DNA of 64,000 nt. Origin: Chryseobacterium tructae. Its GTDB lineage: Bacteria > Bacteroidota > Bacteroidia > Flavobacteriales > Weeksellaceae. The first letter of the stretch is position 1, and every line of letters starts with the position of its first letter. Of the stretch, positions 37,014-48,721 are shown one piece after another. A model generated the notes under the pieces. The model was not told where the DNA came from. It ran no database searches and worked only from the letters and a program-made list of their open reading frames with translations. The position numbers and the translations under genes were made by a program. Location of the stretch: positions 682,001 to 746,000 of the forward strand of contig NZ_JAUFQR010000001.1 of assembly GCF_030409875.1 (NCBI RefSeq), written 5' to 3'.

Positions 37014-38471
37014 ATGGGAATCTTTGATTTTTTTAAGAAGAAAAACAACAGACAGGAAAATGTCAGTGCTCCGGTTCAGCAGCAAGAAATGCCAGAGGAG
37101 AGAATAGTAGAGCAGATCGTGGAAGAAGTGGCAGAGACAATACCGGAAACAGTACTGGAAACACCTGTTCAATCACAACTTGTGGAAGAGAAAAAAGTGA
37201 ATGAATTATATGAAAAAATCAAAATTTATAATGATTATATCGTGTATTCTATCGCACTTCAACTAAGAGGAGATTTTGCTCCGATTTCAGCGTTTGAAAA
37301 TGAGAATGGAGAGATAGAAGGATTTACTTACACAATTACTGATCCTACTTATGGGCTTGCACCGCAGGTGGTGCTCAATAATATGAAGGAAAAGTTTGAA
37401 AATGAATTAGAGGAAGGAAAAATAAAGTCATATGCTATTCTTTATCATTCCAAGTTCAATGATGATGGTAATCATGCTTTAGCAATTAATCCGGAAGATC
37501 TTAAGGCGATTACACTTGCCTATCATTTTAATGACTCTGAAGAAGGTAATATTGCATTGCCTTATGTTTTCGAAAACGAAAATGTTACTTTCAAAGGATT
37601 TACTGAGTTTTCTCATGAAGAAAATAATGAAATCATGGGTACACAGTTGGTAGATGGTAAAGACTATTTTACTTACAGAGAAGAGATCAAAAGCCCTGAA
37701 ATAATTAATGAAGCAGGAATTAAAATAAAGAAATCAAATGTTCACTCTCTTGCCAATATGTGGGGCGGAATTTTTGGTTTCCAAAATTTTCAGACTCAGA
37801 AAAAATACTCTGATTACTTAGTACATACTATGGCTATGGCTAAAGTAGATACAATACCTGCTGATGAAAAAGCTAAACATACAGAGTTTGCAGATGTAAA
37901 GTTTAAAACGATTATTTCAGATGAGTTTAATACCATTTATCCGGAAGTAAAAACCAATTTCTCTCTTGATTTTGAAACTAAAGAAATCCGTGAATGGGAA
38001 AATGTAAATAACAACGAAGCTATTGTGGCTGGCTCCGCAAGAGATACTTTTGGACTTTGGTTTTTTCCGACAGATTATGCAGAAAACAAAAATAAATATC
38101 AGACACAGAATAAGATCAATGTTAATGTGAGCGGAATTATTTTTGTGCTAGATCTTCACGAAAGCTTTGACTTACCGGATGGAACCAAAACTGATGAAGA
38201 ATTTACTGCATATAAGCCAAGTGAGGATCTTCCTGATTATGGATGTATCGATTTTATTGGTAAAGTACTTGATATTAAAGAAACAGAAGTTTTGGAAGAT
38301 GGTAGTGTGAAAGGGTTTATCCTGAAATTAAGATTGATTACCAATTCCGAGATGGAGGATTTCTTTACCATTGATGCCTTTGTGAATAATGAGAACATTC
38401 GATTTGAGACGCTTACAGTAGGTATGCAGGTAGCTGGAGCAATGCAGTTGCAAGGTAGAATTGCAGAATAA
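37014..38471 (+). CDS. Unrecognised 485-residue cytosolic protein
   Basis: I do not recognise the family with confidence. The first 60 residues are a charged, low-complexity stretch (FFKKKNNRQENV, then many Glu and Val). The body is rich in acidic residues and has no signal peptide, membrane helix or known catalytic motif. A region near residues 250-330 (GGIFGFQNFQTQKKYSDYLV) resembles bacterial DUF4026/DUF2314-type proteins. The C-terminal 100 residues (SEDLPDYGCIDFIGKVLDIK and onwards) look like a small beta domain. It is transcribed alone between two strong terminators. Confidence 0.6.
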   Translation: MGIFDFFKKKNNRQENVSAPVQQQEMPEERIVEQIVEEVAETIPETVLETPVQSQLVEEKKVNELYEKIKIYNDYIVYSIALQLRGDFAPISAFENENGEIEGFTYTITDPTYGLAPQVVLNNMKEKFENELEEGKIKSYAILYHSKFNDDGNHALAINPEDLKAITLAYHFNDSEEGNIALPYVFENENVTFKGFTEFSHEENNEIMGTQLVDGKDYFTYREEIKSPEIINEAGIKIKKSNVHSLANMWGGIFGFQNFQTQKKYSDYLVHTMAMAKVDTIPADEKAKHTEFADVKFKTIISDEFNTIYPEVKTNFSLDFETKEIREWENVNNNEAIVAGSARDTFGLWFFPTDYAENKNKYQTQNKINVNVSGIIFVLDLHESFDLPDGTKTDEEFTAYKPSEDLPDYGCIDFIGKVLDIKETEVLEDGSVKGFILKLRLITNSEMEDFFTIDAFVNNENIRFETLTVGMQVAGAMQLQGRIAE

Positions 38472-38492
38472 TATATAATATCTATATGAAAT

Positions 38493-38526
38493 AAAAACGG
38501 TCTGAATATTCAGACCGTTTTTATTT
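38493..38526 (+). terminator. Terminator after the 485-residue protein gene
   Basis: Perfect palindromic stem AAAACGGTCTGAA / TTCAGACCGTTTT with a T-run. It probably serves both convergent genes. Confidence 0.9.
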
Positions 38527-38579
38527 CATACTAATTGCTTAGTTCTGAAAATGTTTTTTACATTTTTACAGATGTATAA

Positions 38580-40055
38580 TTAAAGTATTTTATCATTCCA
38601 AATTTGAAGATTATTCAAATCTTTTACATGATTGTATTTAATTATTTCTATCTGATATTCCGGGTAAGATGGATCTAGTTTATGCTTTATTTGATAATAG
38701 TCATCTTTACCAATTTTGTTAATGATTGGCTTTTCATTCTTATTATGAATCTTATCTAAACTAATCATTAGAGAATCATAATGGGGCTTTGGAATTGAGC
38801 CTATAAATGATTTAAGAACTATCACCTTGTCTATAGAACCTGTATTGATTTGTTCTTTATTATTTATATAGGGGTTATAAGTTTTATAACCCTTCTTTAT
38901 AAGAACATCACCAATTAAAGGATCATGATTTAAAATAAGTGTTGTATTTTTATTCTCTTGCGCAAGGTTATTCAGTAAATCATCTATAGGAAGATTCCAA
39001 CTATTTTTAGTTGTGTTGATATGGAAACTTACATTATACATTCCCCAAACATTCGCACAAAATATTAATGCCAATGCAGATAAATATAAACGTTTATATT
39101 TACTTTCACCGGGGTTTGAAAAAAGTGCATTTTGAAGTGGGCTTAAAGCTACAAAATTTCTCATTTTTCCAGCAATTCCTGTGACAAAAAAAACAATTAC
39201 ACCTATTAAATAGGATATAATACCACTATCTATTTTTTTCTGCTTAATTACCAGTAAAAAATCTCTTATATATAACAGGGTAAATCCTATTATTGATAAG
39301 ATCCCTGCTACAGATGTAGGAAATACTCCTTGATTGCCTATCTGTGTAGTGATAAAGCCAACTGCAGACTTGGTAAGTGAGAAAATTTGGTCATCACTAT
39401 TTTTAACCTGATAATTTATTAATAAATAAAATTGATAGCTATATAATAAACCAAAAGTAACTAAACTAACGAATACAAATTTTATTTTTTTATTAATCTT
39501 TGATTGATCTTTTACCCAATGTATTATCAATAATGATGGAATTAAAAATACGCCTGCATATCCTATATAGCTCATTAAAGTAATAGCGATTGTAAAAAGT
39601 AACCAATGTTTTAATGAGTTTTCTGTTTTTTTTGCTGATAATAAAACAAAAAGTACAGGTATAAAATAAGCGTACCATCTTATACTTGTCCCCCAAAGTA
39701 AAAATGCTGGGTTAAGTGATACAATCGTAATGAGTGTAAAGTCCTCAATTAGAGAATTACTTTCTCTAGTTTTTTCAATATAAAAGATACCAGAAAAACA
39801 TACTAATACTGCTGAAATAATCCTAAGAGCACTCCAGCTACCAAAGATATCAAACAACCATTTATTTATTAAATAGTGAGTTGGTGGGTGAACATCTCTT
39901 GCAATAACATGATTGAATATAGTAGATTCTGTTTTTAAATTTTTTATAAGATCAATATTGATCAACTCATCATCATATCCATAAGAATAATAGGCAACAA
40001 ATATGTATACTAGTAAGATTAAAAAATAAATTAAATATCGATATTCTTTTTTCAT
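38580..40055 (-). CDS. Polytopic GT39/PMT-like glycosyltransferase or related membrane protein
   Basis: A 491-residue integral membrane protein with about ten helices and a soluble C-terminal part of about 150 residues. After the first helix it has YDDELINIDLIKNL and DVHPPTHYLINKW (residues 54-66), which fit the acidic-loop and HPP pattern of GT-C glycosyltransferases such as PMT/GT39 enzymes using polyprenyl-phosphate sugars. The donor and acceptor are unknown. The gene is visibly richer in A and T than recA beside it, with many AAT/ATA codons, which may indicate later acquisition. It starts 17 bases after the recA stop. Confidence 0.7.
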   Translation of the reverse strand: MKKEYRYLIYFLILLVYIFVAYYSYGYDDELINIDLIKNLKTESTIFNHVIARDVHPPTHYLINKWLFDIFGSWSALRIISAVLVCFSGIFYIEKTRESNSLIEDFTLITIVSLNPAFLLWGTSIRWYAYFIPVLFVLLSAKKTENSLKHWLLFTIAITLMSYIGYAGVFLIPSLLIIHWVKDQSKINKKIKFVFVSLVTFGLLYSYQFYLLINYQVKNSDDQIFSLTKSAVGFITTQIGNQGVFPTSVAGILSIIGFTLLYIRDFLLVIKQKKIDSGIISYLIGVIVFFVTGIAGKMRNFVALSPLQNALFSNPGESKYKRLYLSALALIFCANVWGMYNVSFHINTTKNSWNLPIDDLLNNLAQENKNTTLILNHDPLIGDVLIKKGYKTYNPYINNKEQINTGSIDKVIVLKSFIGSIPKPHYDSLMISLDKIHNKNEKPIINKIGKDDYYQIKHKLDPSYPEYQIEIIKYNHVKDLNNLQIWNDKIL

Positions 40056-40072
40056 GGTTAAATATATAGTCC

Positions 40073-41074
40073 CTATTTGTTTTTCAATTCTTCTTTGATC
40101 TTGTTTTCCAATTCCTCGGCAAGTTCAGGGTTGTCTTTCAAAACATCTTTTACAGCGTCACGTCCTTGACCTAATTTAGATTCCTCATAACTGAACCAAG
40201 AACCACTTTTCTTCACGATTCCCATATCCACTGCTGTATCAAGAATTTCTCCTACTTTAGAAACTCCTTCTCCATACATGATATCAAATTCCGCTTGTTT
40301 GAAAGGTGGAGCTACTTTGTTTTTAACAATTTTCACTTTCACACGGCTTCCGATTGCTTCATCACCTTGCTTGATTGGTGCACTTGCTTTTCTGATATCA
40401 ATTCTTACAGAAGCATAGAATTTAAGAGCATTACCACCAGTAGTTGTTTCAGGGTTACCGAACATTACACCGATTTTTTCTCTTAACTGGTTAATGAAGA
40501 TTACCGTACATTTCGTTCTTGAAATAGTAGCCGTTAGTTTTCTTAATGCCTGAGACATCAATCTTGCGTGAAGACCCATTTTAGAATCTCCCATTTCACC
40601 TTCAATTTCTGCTTTTGGAGTAAGAGCAGCAACCGAGTCAATCACAACGATATCAATGGCGCCGGAACGGATTAAGTTATCAGCAATTTCTAATGCCTGT
40701 TCTCCGTTATCCGGTTGAGAAATAATAAGGTTTTCCAAATCGATTCCCAGTTTTGCAGCATACGTTCTGTCAAAAGCGTGCTCAGCATCAATGAATGCAG
40801 CAATACCACCCGCTTTTTGAGCTTCAGCAATAGCGTGAAGTGTTAATGTTGTTTTACCCGAAGATTCAGGGCCATATATTTCAATGATTCTTCCTTTTGG
40901 ATATCCTCCTATACCTAATGCGATATCTAATCCTAAAGAACCGGAAGGAATAACTTCTATTGTATTGTCTATAGATTGATCACCTAAAGTCATTACAGTT
41001 CCTTTCCCATATGTCTTATCTAGCTTGTCAAGCACTAATGCGAGTGCTTTTTTCTTATCATCAATGTTACTCAT
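40073..41074 (-). CDS. recA: Recombinase A
   Basis: Cytosolic ATPase that forms filaments on single-stranded DNA for homologous recombination and SOS induction. The 333-residue product has the Walker A motif GPESSGKTT at residues 68-76, the Walker B region [12 protein letters not shown], loop L1 ([20 protein letters not shown]), [19 protein letters not shown] with loop L2, and a C-terminal acidic/lysine-rich tail ([13 protein letters not shown]). It has its own promoter upstream. No LexA-type operator was recognised. Confidence 0.98.
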   Translation of the reverse strand: MSNIDDKKKALALVLDKLDKTYGKGTVMTLGDQSIDNTIEVIPSGSLGLDIALGIGGYPKGRIIEIYGPESSGKTTLTLHAIAEAQKAGGIAAFIDAEHAFDRTYAAKLGIDLENLIISQPDNGEQALEIADNLIRSGAIDIVVIDSVAALTPKAEIEGEMGDSKMGLHARLMSQALRKLTATISRTKCTVIFINQLREKIGVMFGNPETTTGGNALKFYASVRIDIRKASAPIKQGDEAIGSRVKVKIVKNKVAPPFKQAEFDIMYGEGVSKVGEILDTAVDMGIVKKSGSWFSYEESKLGQGRDAVKDVLKDNPELAEELENKIKEELKNK

Positions 41075-41093
41075 CTCAATTAAAATAATTTCT

Positions 41094-41101
41094 CAAAAAT
41101 A
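41094..41101 (-). promoter_or_regulatory. -7 promoter element of recA
   Basis: On the minus strand TATTTTTG matches TAnnTTTG, 20 bases upstream of the recA ATG. The rest of 41075-41383 (between recA and the diverging gene) shows no gene and no other clear site. Confidence 0.55.
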
Positions 41102-41383
41102 CATAATTTATAGATCAAAAACTAATATTATTTATCCCTGAAACACGTTTTTAGAGTTAAAAAATGATAAAATTTCAAGACTGATGTTATTCATAACGAA
41201 GGAGATGCAGGATGTGGTGTTGAGAAATATTGAAAGAATAAATTAAAGATAATAAAGGTATAACAGGGAAAGCTGGAACTCAGTATTGAGCAAATGTTTT
41301 TCTAATCGTTAGCATCTTTACAATTATTCATCTAAGTATAAAAAAATGCTTATCTTAAAACATTGTTTTTTTAAGATCATTCC

Positions 41384-42568
41384 ATGGACAGAAAATTAAA
41401 ATTATTCCTGATTAAATCTTTTGCTGTATTAGCTGTTATACACTTAGCTTACTTCATTTATGGATATGTAAAGTTTAAAGGTCTTCAGACAATCTATGAT
41501 AATACAGAATTTTACAGGTTTAAATTTTATGATGATGTTTCTATATCTCACGTTTTCGTAACCGGTCTTTTTTTGTTTTTCTTTGTTATTTTTCTCCTTA
41601 AAAATCATACCAAAACAAAAAATGGATTTTCACAAAAATTGGGAATAGGCATTATACTTCTATTGGTATCCTTTTTGTCCCTGACCTTTTTCATCAGTTA
41701 TAGTTTCGGATTCAATGCAAAACTACGAACTTATTTACCTGAAAAAGATCTTAATAAGGACAAAGAACTACTTAACGTCTTGCAGCCTTTTTTATACAAC
41801 TATACTTCTTACAGTTCGGAGAAGCTGTTTAATCCCGAAAATATTTTATATCCGAAACCTTACCCGGTGATTGAACAGAGAGATACAGTGTACTACGATC
41901 CAAACGATAAGGAATATTATTCAACAGAATCCACCTATTACAGTATTGATACCCTAAAATTGCTGAGTACTGATCATAAAAAAATAAGCAATAAAGCAGG
42001 ATCAGTATTTGAATTTCTAGAGCTTGATCCTAATGAGTTGGAAAAAAGAATTATTTCTAAAAAGAAGATAGGGGACAGTACTGAAATTATATTTAAAGGG
42101 GTAGAAGTACATCCCCAATATGACGATAAGATGTGTATTTTTCTTGAAAACAAGTTTTTGTTTTTCCCATTGCATAATGTTCCTGAACGACAGCAGCAGT
42201 ACCACAATGCAGTCAAAAGGTACAATTTACTTTATAAGTATAGTCAGGATTCATTGCTTTCCTCCTTTCAGAAATTGGATGTTCTTTTAAAAAAATACAA
42301 TATAGAATCGCAAATTGTCCCGAAAGATCTCACCAAAGATGTTTTTTATTACAGAGATCATAAGCAGGAACCTTTGAATGCGATACGAAATACTTATGAA
42401 AGAAAGTACTTAAAGGAGAAATTTGCAACCCTTGATCGCTTGTTCTACAAACCGAATTATCTTCATCCTTCCATCAGGGAAATTTTTTTCAGTGCTGTTA
42501 TGGGTGTCTGGCTTATTTTATTGTTATTATATTCGATCTGGAATTTGAGGAACAGGAAGCTTTCCTGA
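41384..42568 (+). CDS. Unrecognised membrane protein
   Basis: A 394-residue protein with four predicted helices: residues about 11-27, 52-72, 84-105 and a last one near 365-385. They flank a large soluble domain of about 250 residues that contains an unusual tyrosine-rich stretch near residues 165-195 (DTVYYDPNDKEYYSTES and so on). I see no known domain or catalytic motif. It diverges from recA and converges with the MpaB-like gene. The function is not known. Confidence 0.55.
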   Translation: MDRKLKLFLIKSFAVLAVIHLAYFIYGYVKFKGLQTIYDNTEFYRFKFYDDVSISHVFVTGLFLFFFVIFLLKNHTKTKNGFSQKLGIGIILLLVSFLSLTFFISYSFGFNAKLRTYLPEKDLNKDKELLNVLQPFLYNYTSYSSEKLFNPENILYPKPYPVIEQRDTVYYDPNDKEYYSTESTYYSIDTLKLLSTDHKKISNKAGSVFEFLELDPNELEKRIISKKKIGDSTEIIFKGVEVHPQYDDKMCIFLENKFLFFPLHNVPERQQQYHNAVKRYNLLYKYSQDSLLSSFQKLDVLLKKYNIESQIVPKDLTKDVFYYRDHKQEPLNAIRNTYERKYLKEKFATLDRLFYKPNYLHPSIREIFFSAVMGVWLILLLLYSIWNLRNRKLS

Positions 42569-42578
42569 AAAATGGGGA

Positions 42579-43763
42579 CTAATGAAAATTTGAATTTTTT
42601 GTGATGTTCAGATAATCTCCCAGTACTTTCATCTGATCTTTATTTCCTCTCTTGATCCTTGAATCGCGGCTGACAAGTTGATCATAGATCTTGTTGAAAA
42701 GTATTTTTGATTTTGGAAATAACTTTCTGTTGGAAACTTCAGGAATTTGTAGTCTTTTGCAGACTTCATCATCCAACAAAAACCAGGTACAGCAGACGTG
42801 CAGGTATCTCAGGTTTTTCCTTTGAAATTCAAATTTTAAAATAGGATTTTCCAGTGATTCATTCAATAAAGAATGAGCCAAAAGAATAGAATCCTTATCT
42901 GATGGAGGTTGAATAGAAGTCCATAAATAGAAATATTCTGTAGCCTGTTTTTTATCATCAGGAAGAAGGTGTTCCGGAATTCCAAGCAAGTAACCTACGT
43001 ATTTCCATAAATGGAAAATTCCCTGTTCTTCTTCAATGGAAAATGTATTTCCTAATTTTTGAAGGCTATGAAGAAAAACGAGGCTGAAACCAATATAAGT
43101 GGCCATCATATCCCAGGAATTGATGGGCTCGCCCCAGTTTTTGGTATCCCATTCTTTATAATGTTTTTTGATGGAAAGCCTTGCGTAAGAGTGGATCAGA
43201 CGGGTTTTGACAGCAAATTCATATCCTTTGGCGTGAATTTCCAGTGCATTGTAACGGGTAGCGTTCACCCAGAAATCCAATGTTTCTGAAAGACGTTTTA
43301 CAGCTCCTTTTTTCAAAGCTTCCGTGGCGATGAGAGGTTTGTTGAGGTAAGCATAATCATAACCACCAATCAAACAGTAATCTCTCAAAGAAATTAAAGA
43401 GTCAAGGTTGCTTCTCATGCAAAGTTCAGCACCACTTTTTAAAAGATGATAATCAAGCCACTCAGGAACTTTTTGTGTTTGTGTAAATAATTTTTTTACA
43501 CTTTCAGGAACATCATCATGCTCAGAAACTCCATTTCGGATATGCCCTTCTATTTGTCTTGATGCTTCTTGGAATTTTTGAGTAAGATAAACATCTTTTA
43601 CAACAGCATCTCCGGTTTCATCTACATGATAAAAAAAAGGTGCATATTTTTCAAAATCTTTAAAACTTACTTCAGCTCCGGAAAATTCAATCAATTGTTT
43701 TCCGTTACCGCTTTCCCAGAAATTTTTAAAATGTGGAGCATCTTTAAACCGTGGCTGTATCAT
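42579..43763 (-). CDS. MpaB-like/rubber-oxygenase-family protein (DUF2236)
   Basis: A 394-residue protein of the family that holds the latex-clearing oxygenase (Lcp) and fungal MpaB, which are heme b proteins that cleave C=C bonds. Conserved family features include SLISLRDYCLIGGYDYAYLN, LIATEALKKGAVKRLSETLDFW, and FAVKTRLIHSYARLSIKKHY with the candidate His ligand, then INSWDMMATYIGFSLVFLHSL. It has no signal peptide, in contrast to secreted Lcp, so it probably works in the cytoplasm. The substrate is unknown. It lies next to a LuxR-type regulator on the same strand but 80 bases apart. Confidence 0.75.
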   Translation of the reverse strand: MIQPRFKDAPHFKNFWESGNGKQLIEFSGAEVSFKDFEKYAPFFYHVDETGDAVVKDVYLTQKFQEASRQIEGHIRNGVSEHDDVPESVKKLFTQTQKVPEWLDYHLLKSGAELCMRSNLDSLISLRDYCLIGGYDYAYLNKPLIATEALKKGAVKRLSETLDFWVNATRYNALEIHAKGYEFAVKTRLIHSYARLSIKKHYKEWDTKNWGEPINSWDMMATYIGFSLVFLHSLQKLGNTFSIEEEQGIFHLWKYVGYLLGIPEHLLPDDKKQATEYFYLWTSIQPPSDKDSILLAHSLLNESLENPILKFEFQRKNLRYLHVCCTWFLLDDEVCKRLQIPEVSNRKLFPKSKILFNKIYDQLVSRDSRIKRGNKDQMKVLGDYLNITKNSNFH

Positions 43764-43842
43764 TATTCATTCCTTTATCTATAAAAGTACAAGTTTTACA
43801 CCGAATTTTTATGGTGAGATTTATCAGGAACGAAAAGGAAGC

Positions 43843-44655
43843 TTATAAGTATCCCCATTCAAAAGCCATTTTAATGAGCTCAGAACAGTTTTTACAATTT
43901 GCTTTTCTCAAAATGTTTTTCCGGTGGGTTCTTACAGTTTCTTCAGAAATATTCAATCGTTCAGAGATTTTTACGGCAGAAAAGCCTTGTGCAATATAAG
44001 TGATAATTTCAACCTCTCTTTTAGTAAAATTAACAGAAATAGGCTCAGTTATTTTATCATTTTTTTGCCATTGCATCTGATGGAAATCTTCATTACCGTT
44101 GATTCCGGAAATTAAAATAGTGTAAGAATTCTGATGAGTGATATGTTCAATGTTGGTATGGATATTAATGGCCTGTAAAACTCTGCCACTTTCATCCCTA
44201 TAAGTGTGTAAAGATTGGTGATGAAAAAGTTCGTAATTTCCTTTGAAGGTCTTCATCCGAAAACAATAACTGAATTTCAGTTCTGAAAGGCGATTGGAAG
44301 CATTTATTTCGACCATTTTTGCCATACACATTCTTTCGGCTTCCATAACGAATTCCAGATCATCGGGATGGATGAGGTCTATGATTTCCTTGAGATGTAT
44401 GGGATATTTACTTAATCCGTGTATGCTCAGAATATCTTTATGATGATTATAAATCGTGCTATCAGCAAAATTGATTATGTAATGATAAAACCTTCCGGGG
44501 GCAAACACCTCTCCAATAATACGTTCTATAGAAGGAAACATCAACATTGTATTTTCATTCTGAAGAAGTTCCGGGTAGTTATTCCACACGTTGGTCAGAA
44601 GATGGGGCTTTTTTGCCTGAGTTATAAATTTTTTATCCATGGTTGATGTTTTCAT
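43843..44655 (-). CDS. LuxR-type regulator with PAS-like N-terminal domain
   Basis: A 270-residue transcription factor. Residues about 70-175 look like a PAS fold (HPDDLEFVMEAERMCMAKMV, RMKTFKGNYELFHHQSLHTY). The C-terminal 65 residues are a LuxR/GerE helix-turn-helix: FTKREVEIITYIAQGFSAVK, ISERLNISEETVRTHRKNIL, NCSELIKMAFEWGYL. There is no receiver domain. It diverges from a two-gene envelope cassette (44847-46558) and shares its 190-base promoter region, so it is the likely regulator. The signal sensed is unknown. An alternative start is the second Met (residue 6). Confidence 0.8.
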   Translation of the reverse strand: MKTSTMDKKFITQAKKPHLLTNVWNNYPELLQNENTMLMFPSIERIIGEVFAPGRFYHYIINFADSTIYNHHKDILSIHGLSKYPIHLKEIIDLIHPDDLEFVMEAERMCMAKMVEINASNRLSELKFSYCFRMKTFKGNYELFHHQSLHTYRDESGRVLQAINIHTNIEHITHQNSYTILISGINGNEDFHQMQWQKNDKITEPISVNFTKREVEIITYIAQGFSAVKISERLNISEETVRTHRKNILRKANCKNCSELIKMAFEWGYL

Positions 44656-44846
44656 AAAAATAATAAAATTTTGTTAAAAAAAATCACCCTTTTGTGGTAT
44701 TTCATTTAGCCTCAAAGTATTGTAGCTTTATATGAAACTAATGACCATGGAAGCTCAATTTTAAAATTCTTTTACTTTACAGTTGAAGCTTTCTTATTTT
44801 CTTTATTTCTATTCAAAAAAACTTTAACCTGAAAAAACAAATAATC

Positions 44847-45224
44847 ATGGCAACATTTCAAACACAACAGCCCAACAATACTTTTTTGTATCTAAAAGTT
44901 ATTGTAAAAGCGAACTCATTGCTTTATTCCAGAACGGTTATAATGATATATCCGGGTGCTGTAATTATAACGGAATCATCACCAGAAGCAAGTAATGGTT
45001 CTATTCCTCCGAATAAATACAGTTGGTACAAACTTGGTCGAACAGCTGATTTTGTAGGCAAAGAACTCAATGTAGATACATTAGTTTCAATTACAAATAA
45101 TGTTGATATTACCTGTTCATTGGTAGAAGATGATGATATGAATACTCCTTTTATCAATCATTCGAATTATCGTTTAGATGATATAGTAAATAATATTGCG
45201 AGATTAAGTATTGCTATAAACTAA
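44847..45224 (+). CDS. Unrecognised 125-residue protein preceding an outer-membrane protein gene
   Basis: A small predicted soluble protein with no signal peptide (MATFQTQQPNNTFLYLKVIV). It has mainly beta-strand character (SRTVIMIYPGAVIITESS, TLVSITNNVDITCSLVEDD) and a helical end (LDDIVNNIARLSIAIN). No family is recognised. It lies six bases before the exported protein gene downstream, so the two are co-transcribed, and it is divergent from a LuxR-type regulator. The regular repeats of strand and turn suggest a small beta-sandwich. Confidence 0.6.
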   Translation: MATFQTQQPNNTFLYLKVIVKANSLLYSRTVIMIYPGAVIITESSPEASNGSIPPNKYSWYKLGRTADFVGKELNVDTLVSITNNVDITCSLVEDDDMNTPFINHSNYRLDDIVNNIARLSIAIN

Positions 45225-45230
45225 AACACA

Positions 45231-46558
45231 ATGAAAACAAAATTACTATTTATTCTCTGTTTTCTTTTTTTGAAAAGTTTTTCTCAAATAAGTAATACAG
45301 TGAAGTTGGAAAATTTGGATCTTCCTACAACACCTGCTGTTGTATTGTTGGATCAGAATGTTACTTCAATTGAAAATCCAAAGACTATAAAAGAATTTGG
45401 CCTTTCAGTTATTAATTCTTTTAAAGATAATGCACTGCCTCAAAACTATGCTGTAGAATTTAATCCTTACTGGATATTTAAAAGAAATAAAGATATCTAT
45501 AAGTATTTTAATGATGAAAGATATTCGGGATTTACGCATAATCAGGCTATCTCTTTTGCTTTTATTAAAATCGATACTGTTCAAAATGTTTCTATAGGCT
45601 ATAGAACAAATTTATTTAGGGTAATGGGGGTAAGCTATGGTAATGATCTAAAATCCCTTAATGATAAGATTTTGCATTTAAATTCATTGAACAAAGATGA
45701 AAATGATAGACTTGTTAGATTATCGGAAGAAGAAAAAGCATTAATCCACGGAAATATCATTGATCTAGGGGAGACAAACTCATTTGAAGATTTTTCCAAA
45801 AATTATAAAAGTATTTTATTGGAACTTAAGGCCTCTTCTTTAGATATAACCCCTTTGAATAGTATCATTAAAAAAATTGATAGTATATCATCAGGTGGAA
45901 AACAAAGTTTTGATAATAATAAGAAGCCTCTTATAGATTTGTATAAAACTTTCAAAACAGCTATTGAATATCTTAAGTTTGATAGAACAAAGTTTAGTAA
46001 TGATAATATAAAAGCAATGGAAGAGGTTCAGAAATCTATTGTTGATTTATCAGAAATGAAACCTAAATTTTCAATCGATTTTGCAGGAGCATATAATCAT
46101 TTTTGGAATAATAAGGATTTCTCTTCGGGTAGGTTTGGAAGGTTAGGAGCGTGGCTTACTATGAATTATAACATTAGTTTGAATAAAGATAATAATGAAA
46201 AAAAGCAAAATTATCTTAAACTGTTCTTACTCAACAGATATATTGTTGATAAAATGAAATTCGATAAAGTGAGCAGTACCTATGGCAATAATTCATTTAT
46301 GATATTGGAGGAAAATTGAACTTTGAATTCAATAAATTGAGTTTTGGCTATGAATATATTCAAAGATTCGGCGATGATGAGGAATATAGGAGTGTTGGTA
46401 GTGTAATGTACAGGATTAACGATAATGTCAGCTTAATAGGTGGTTTTGGTAAAAACTTTGAGAATAAAGACAATATGATAGCCACATTAGGCCTGCGATG
46501 GGGGCTGAATTTTAACAATGATTTTGAGACAGATACACCAAAAACAAATAATCAATAA
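45231..46558 (+). pseudogene. Exported outer-membrane-type protein with internal helical region (one-base frameshift)
   Basis: A protein with a signal peptide (ends SFSQ near residue 19), a conserved-looking opening (LPTTPAVVLLDQNVTSIENP, ALPQNYAVEFNPYWIFK), an alpha-helical middle (residues about 145-280), and a C-terminal part of beta strands ending IATLGLRWGLNFNNDF. The first frame stops at 46319. Restoring one T in the TTT before 46290 continues as NSFYDIGGKLNFEFNKLSFG into the second frame (46316-46558), for about 442 residues. The C-terminal strands suggest a beta-barrel in the outer membrane. I do not know the family. The partner is the 125-residue protein upstream. Confidence 0.65.
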
Positions 46559-46562
46559 AAAC

Positions 46563-46591
46563 AAAAAAAAGCCTTCCCATCGGGAAGGCTA
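46563..46591 (-). terminator. Terminator after gapA
   Basis: AGCCTTCCC / GGGAAGGCT hairpin with a 3-base loop, followed on the minus strand by eight T. It lies 24 bases after the gapA stop codon. Confidence 0.85.
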
Positions 46592-46614
46592 TATTACGTA
46601 TCGCTCATTACTTA

Positions 46615-47631
<1,017 letters not shown>

Positions 47632-47652
47632 TTATTAGATTTATAAAAATAA

Positions 47653-48638
<986 letters not shown>

Positions 48639-48658
48639 CTAGTAAAAAATTTCGAACA

Positions 48659-48666
48659 CAAATTTA
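48659..48666 (-). promoter_or_regulatory. -7 promoter element of pfkA-gapA
   Basis: On the minus strand TAAATTTG matches TAnnTTTG, about 20 bases upstream of the pfkA ATG. Confidence 0.55.
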
Positions 48667-48721
48667 CAAAAACAAGTTCAGATTATCGTAGTAACTTTCC
48701 ATTAGTTTTGAATATATATAA

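Noticed and set aside
43569..43999. Plus-strand open frames near 43.6-44.0 kb
   Set aside because: They overlap the MpaB-like and LuxR-type genes in other frames and have no own start region.
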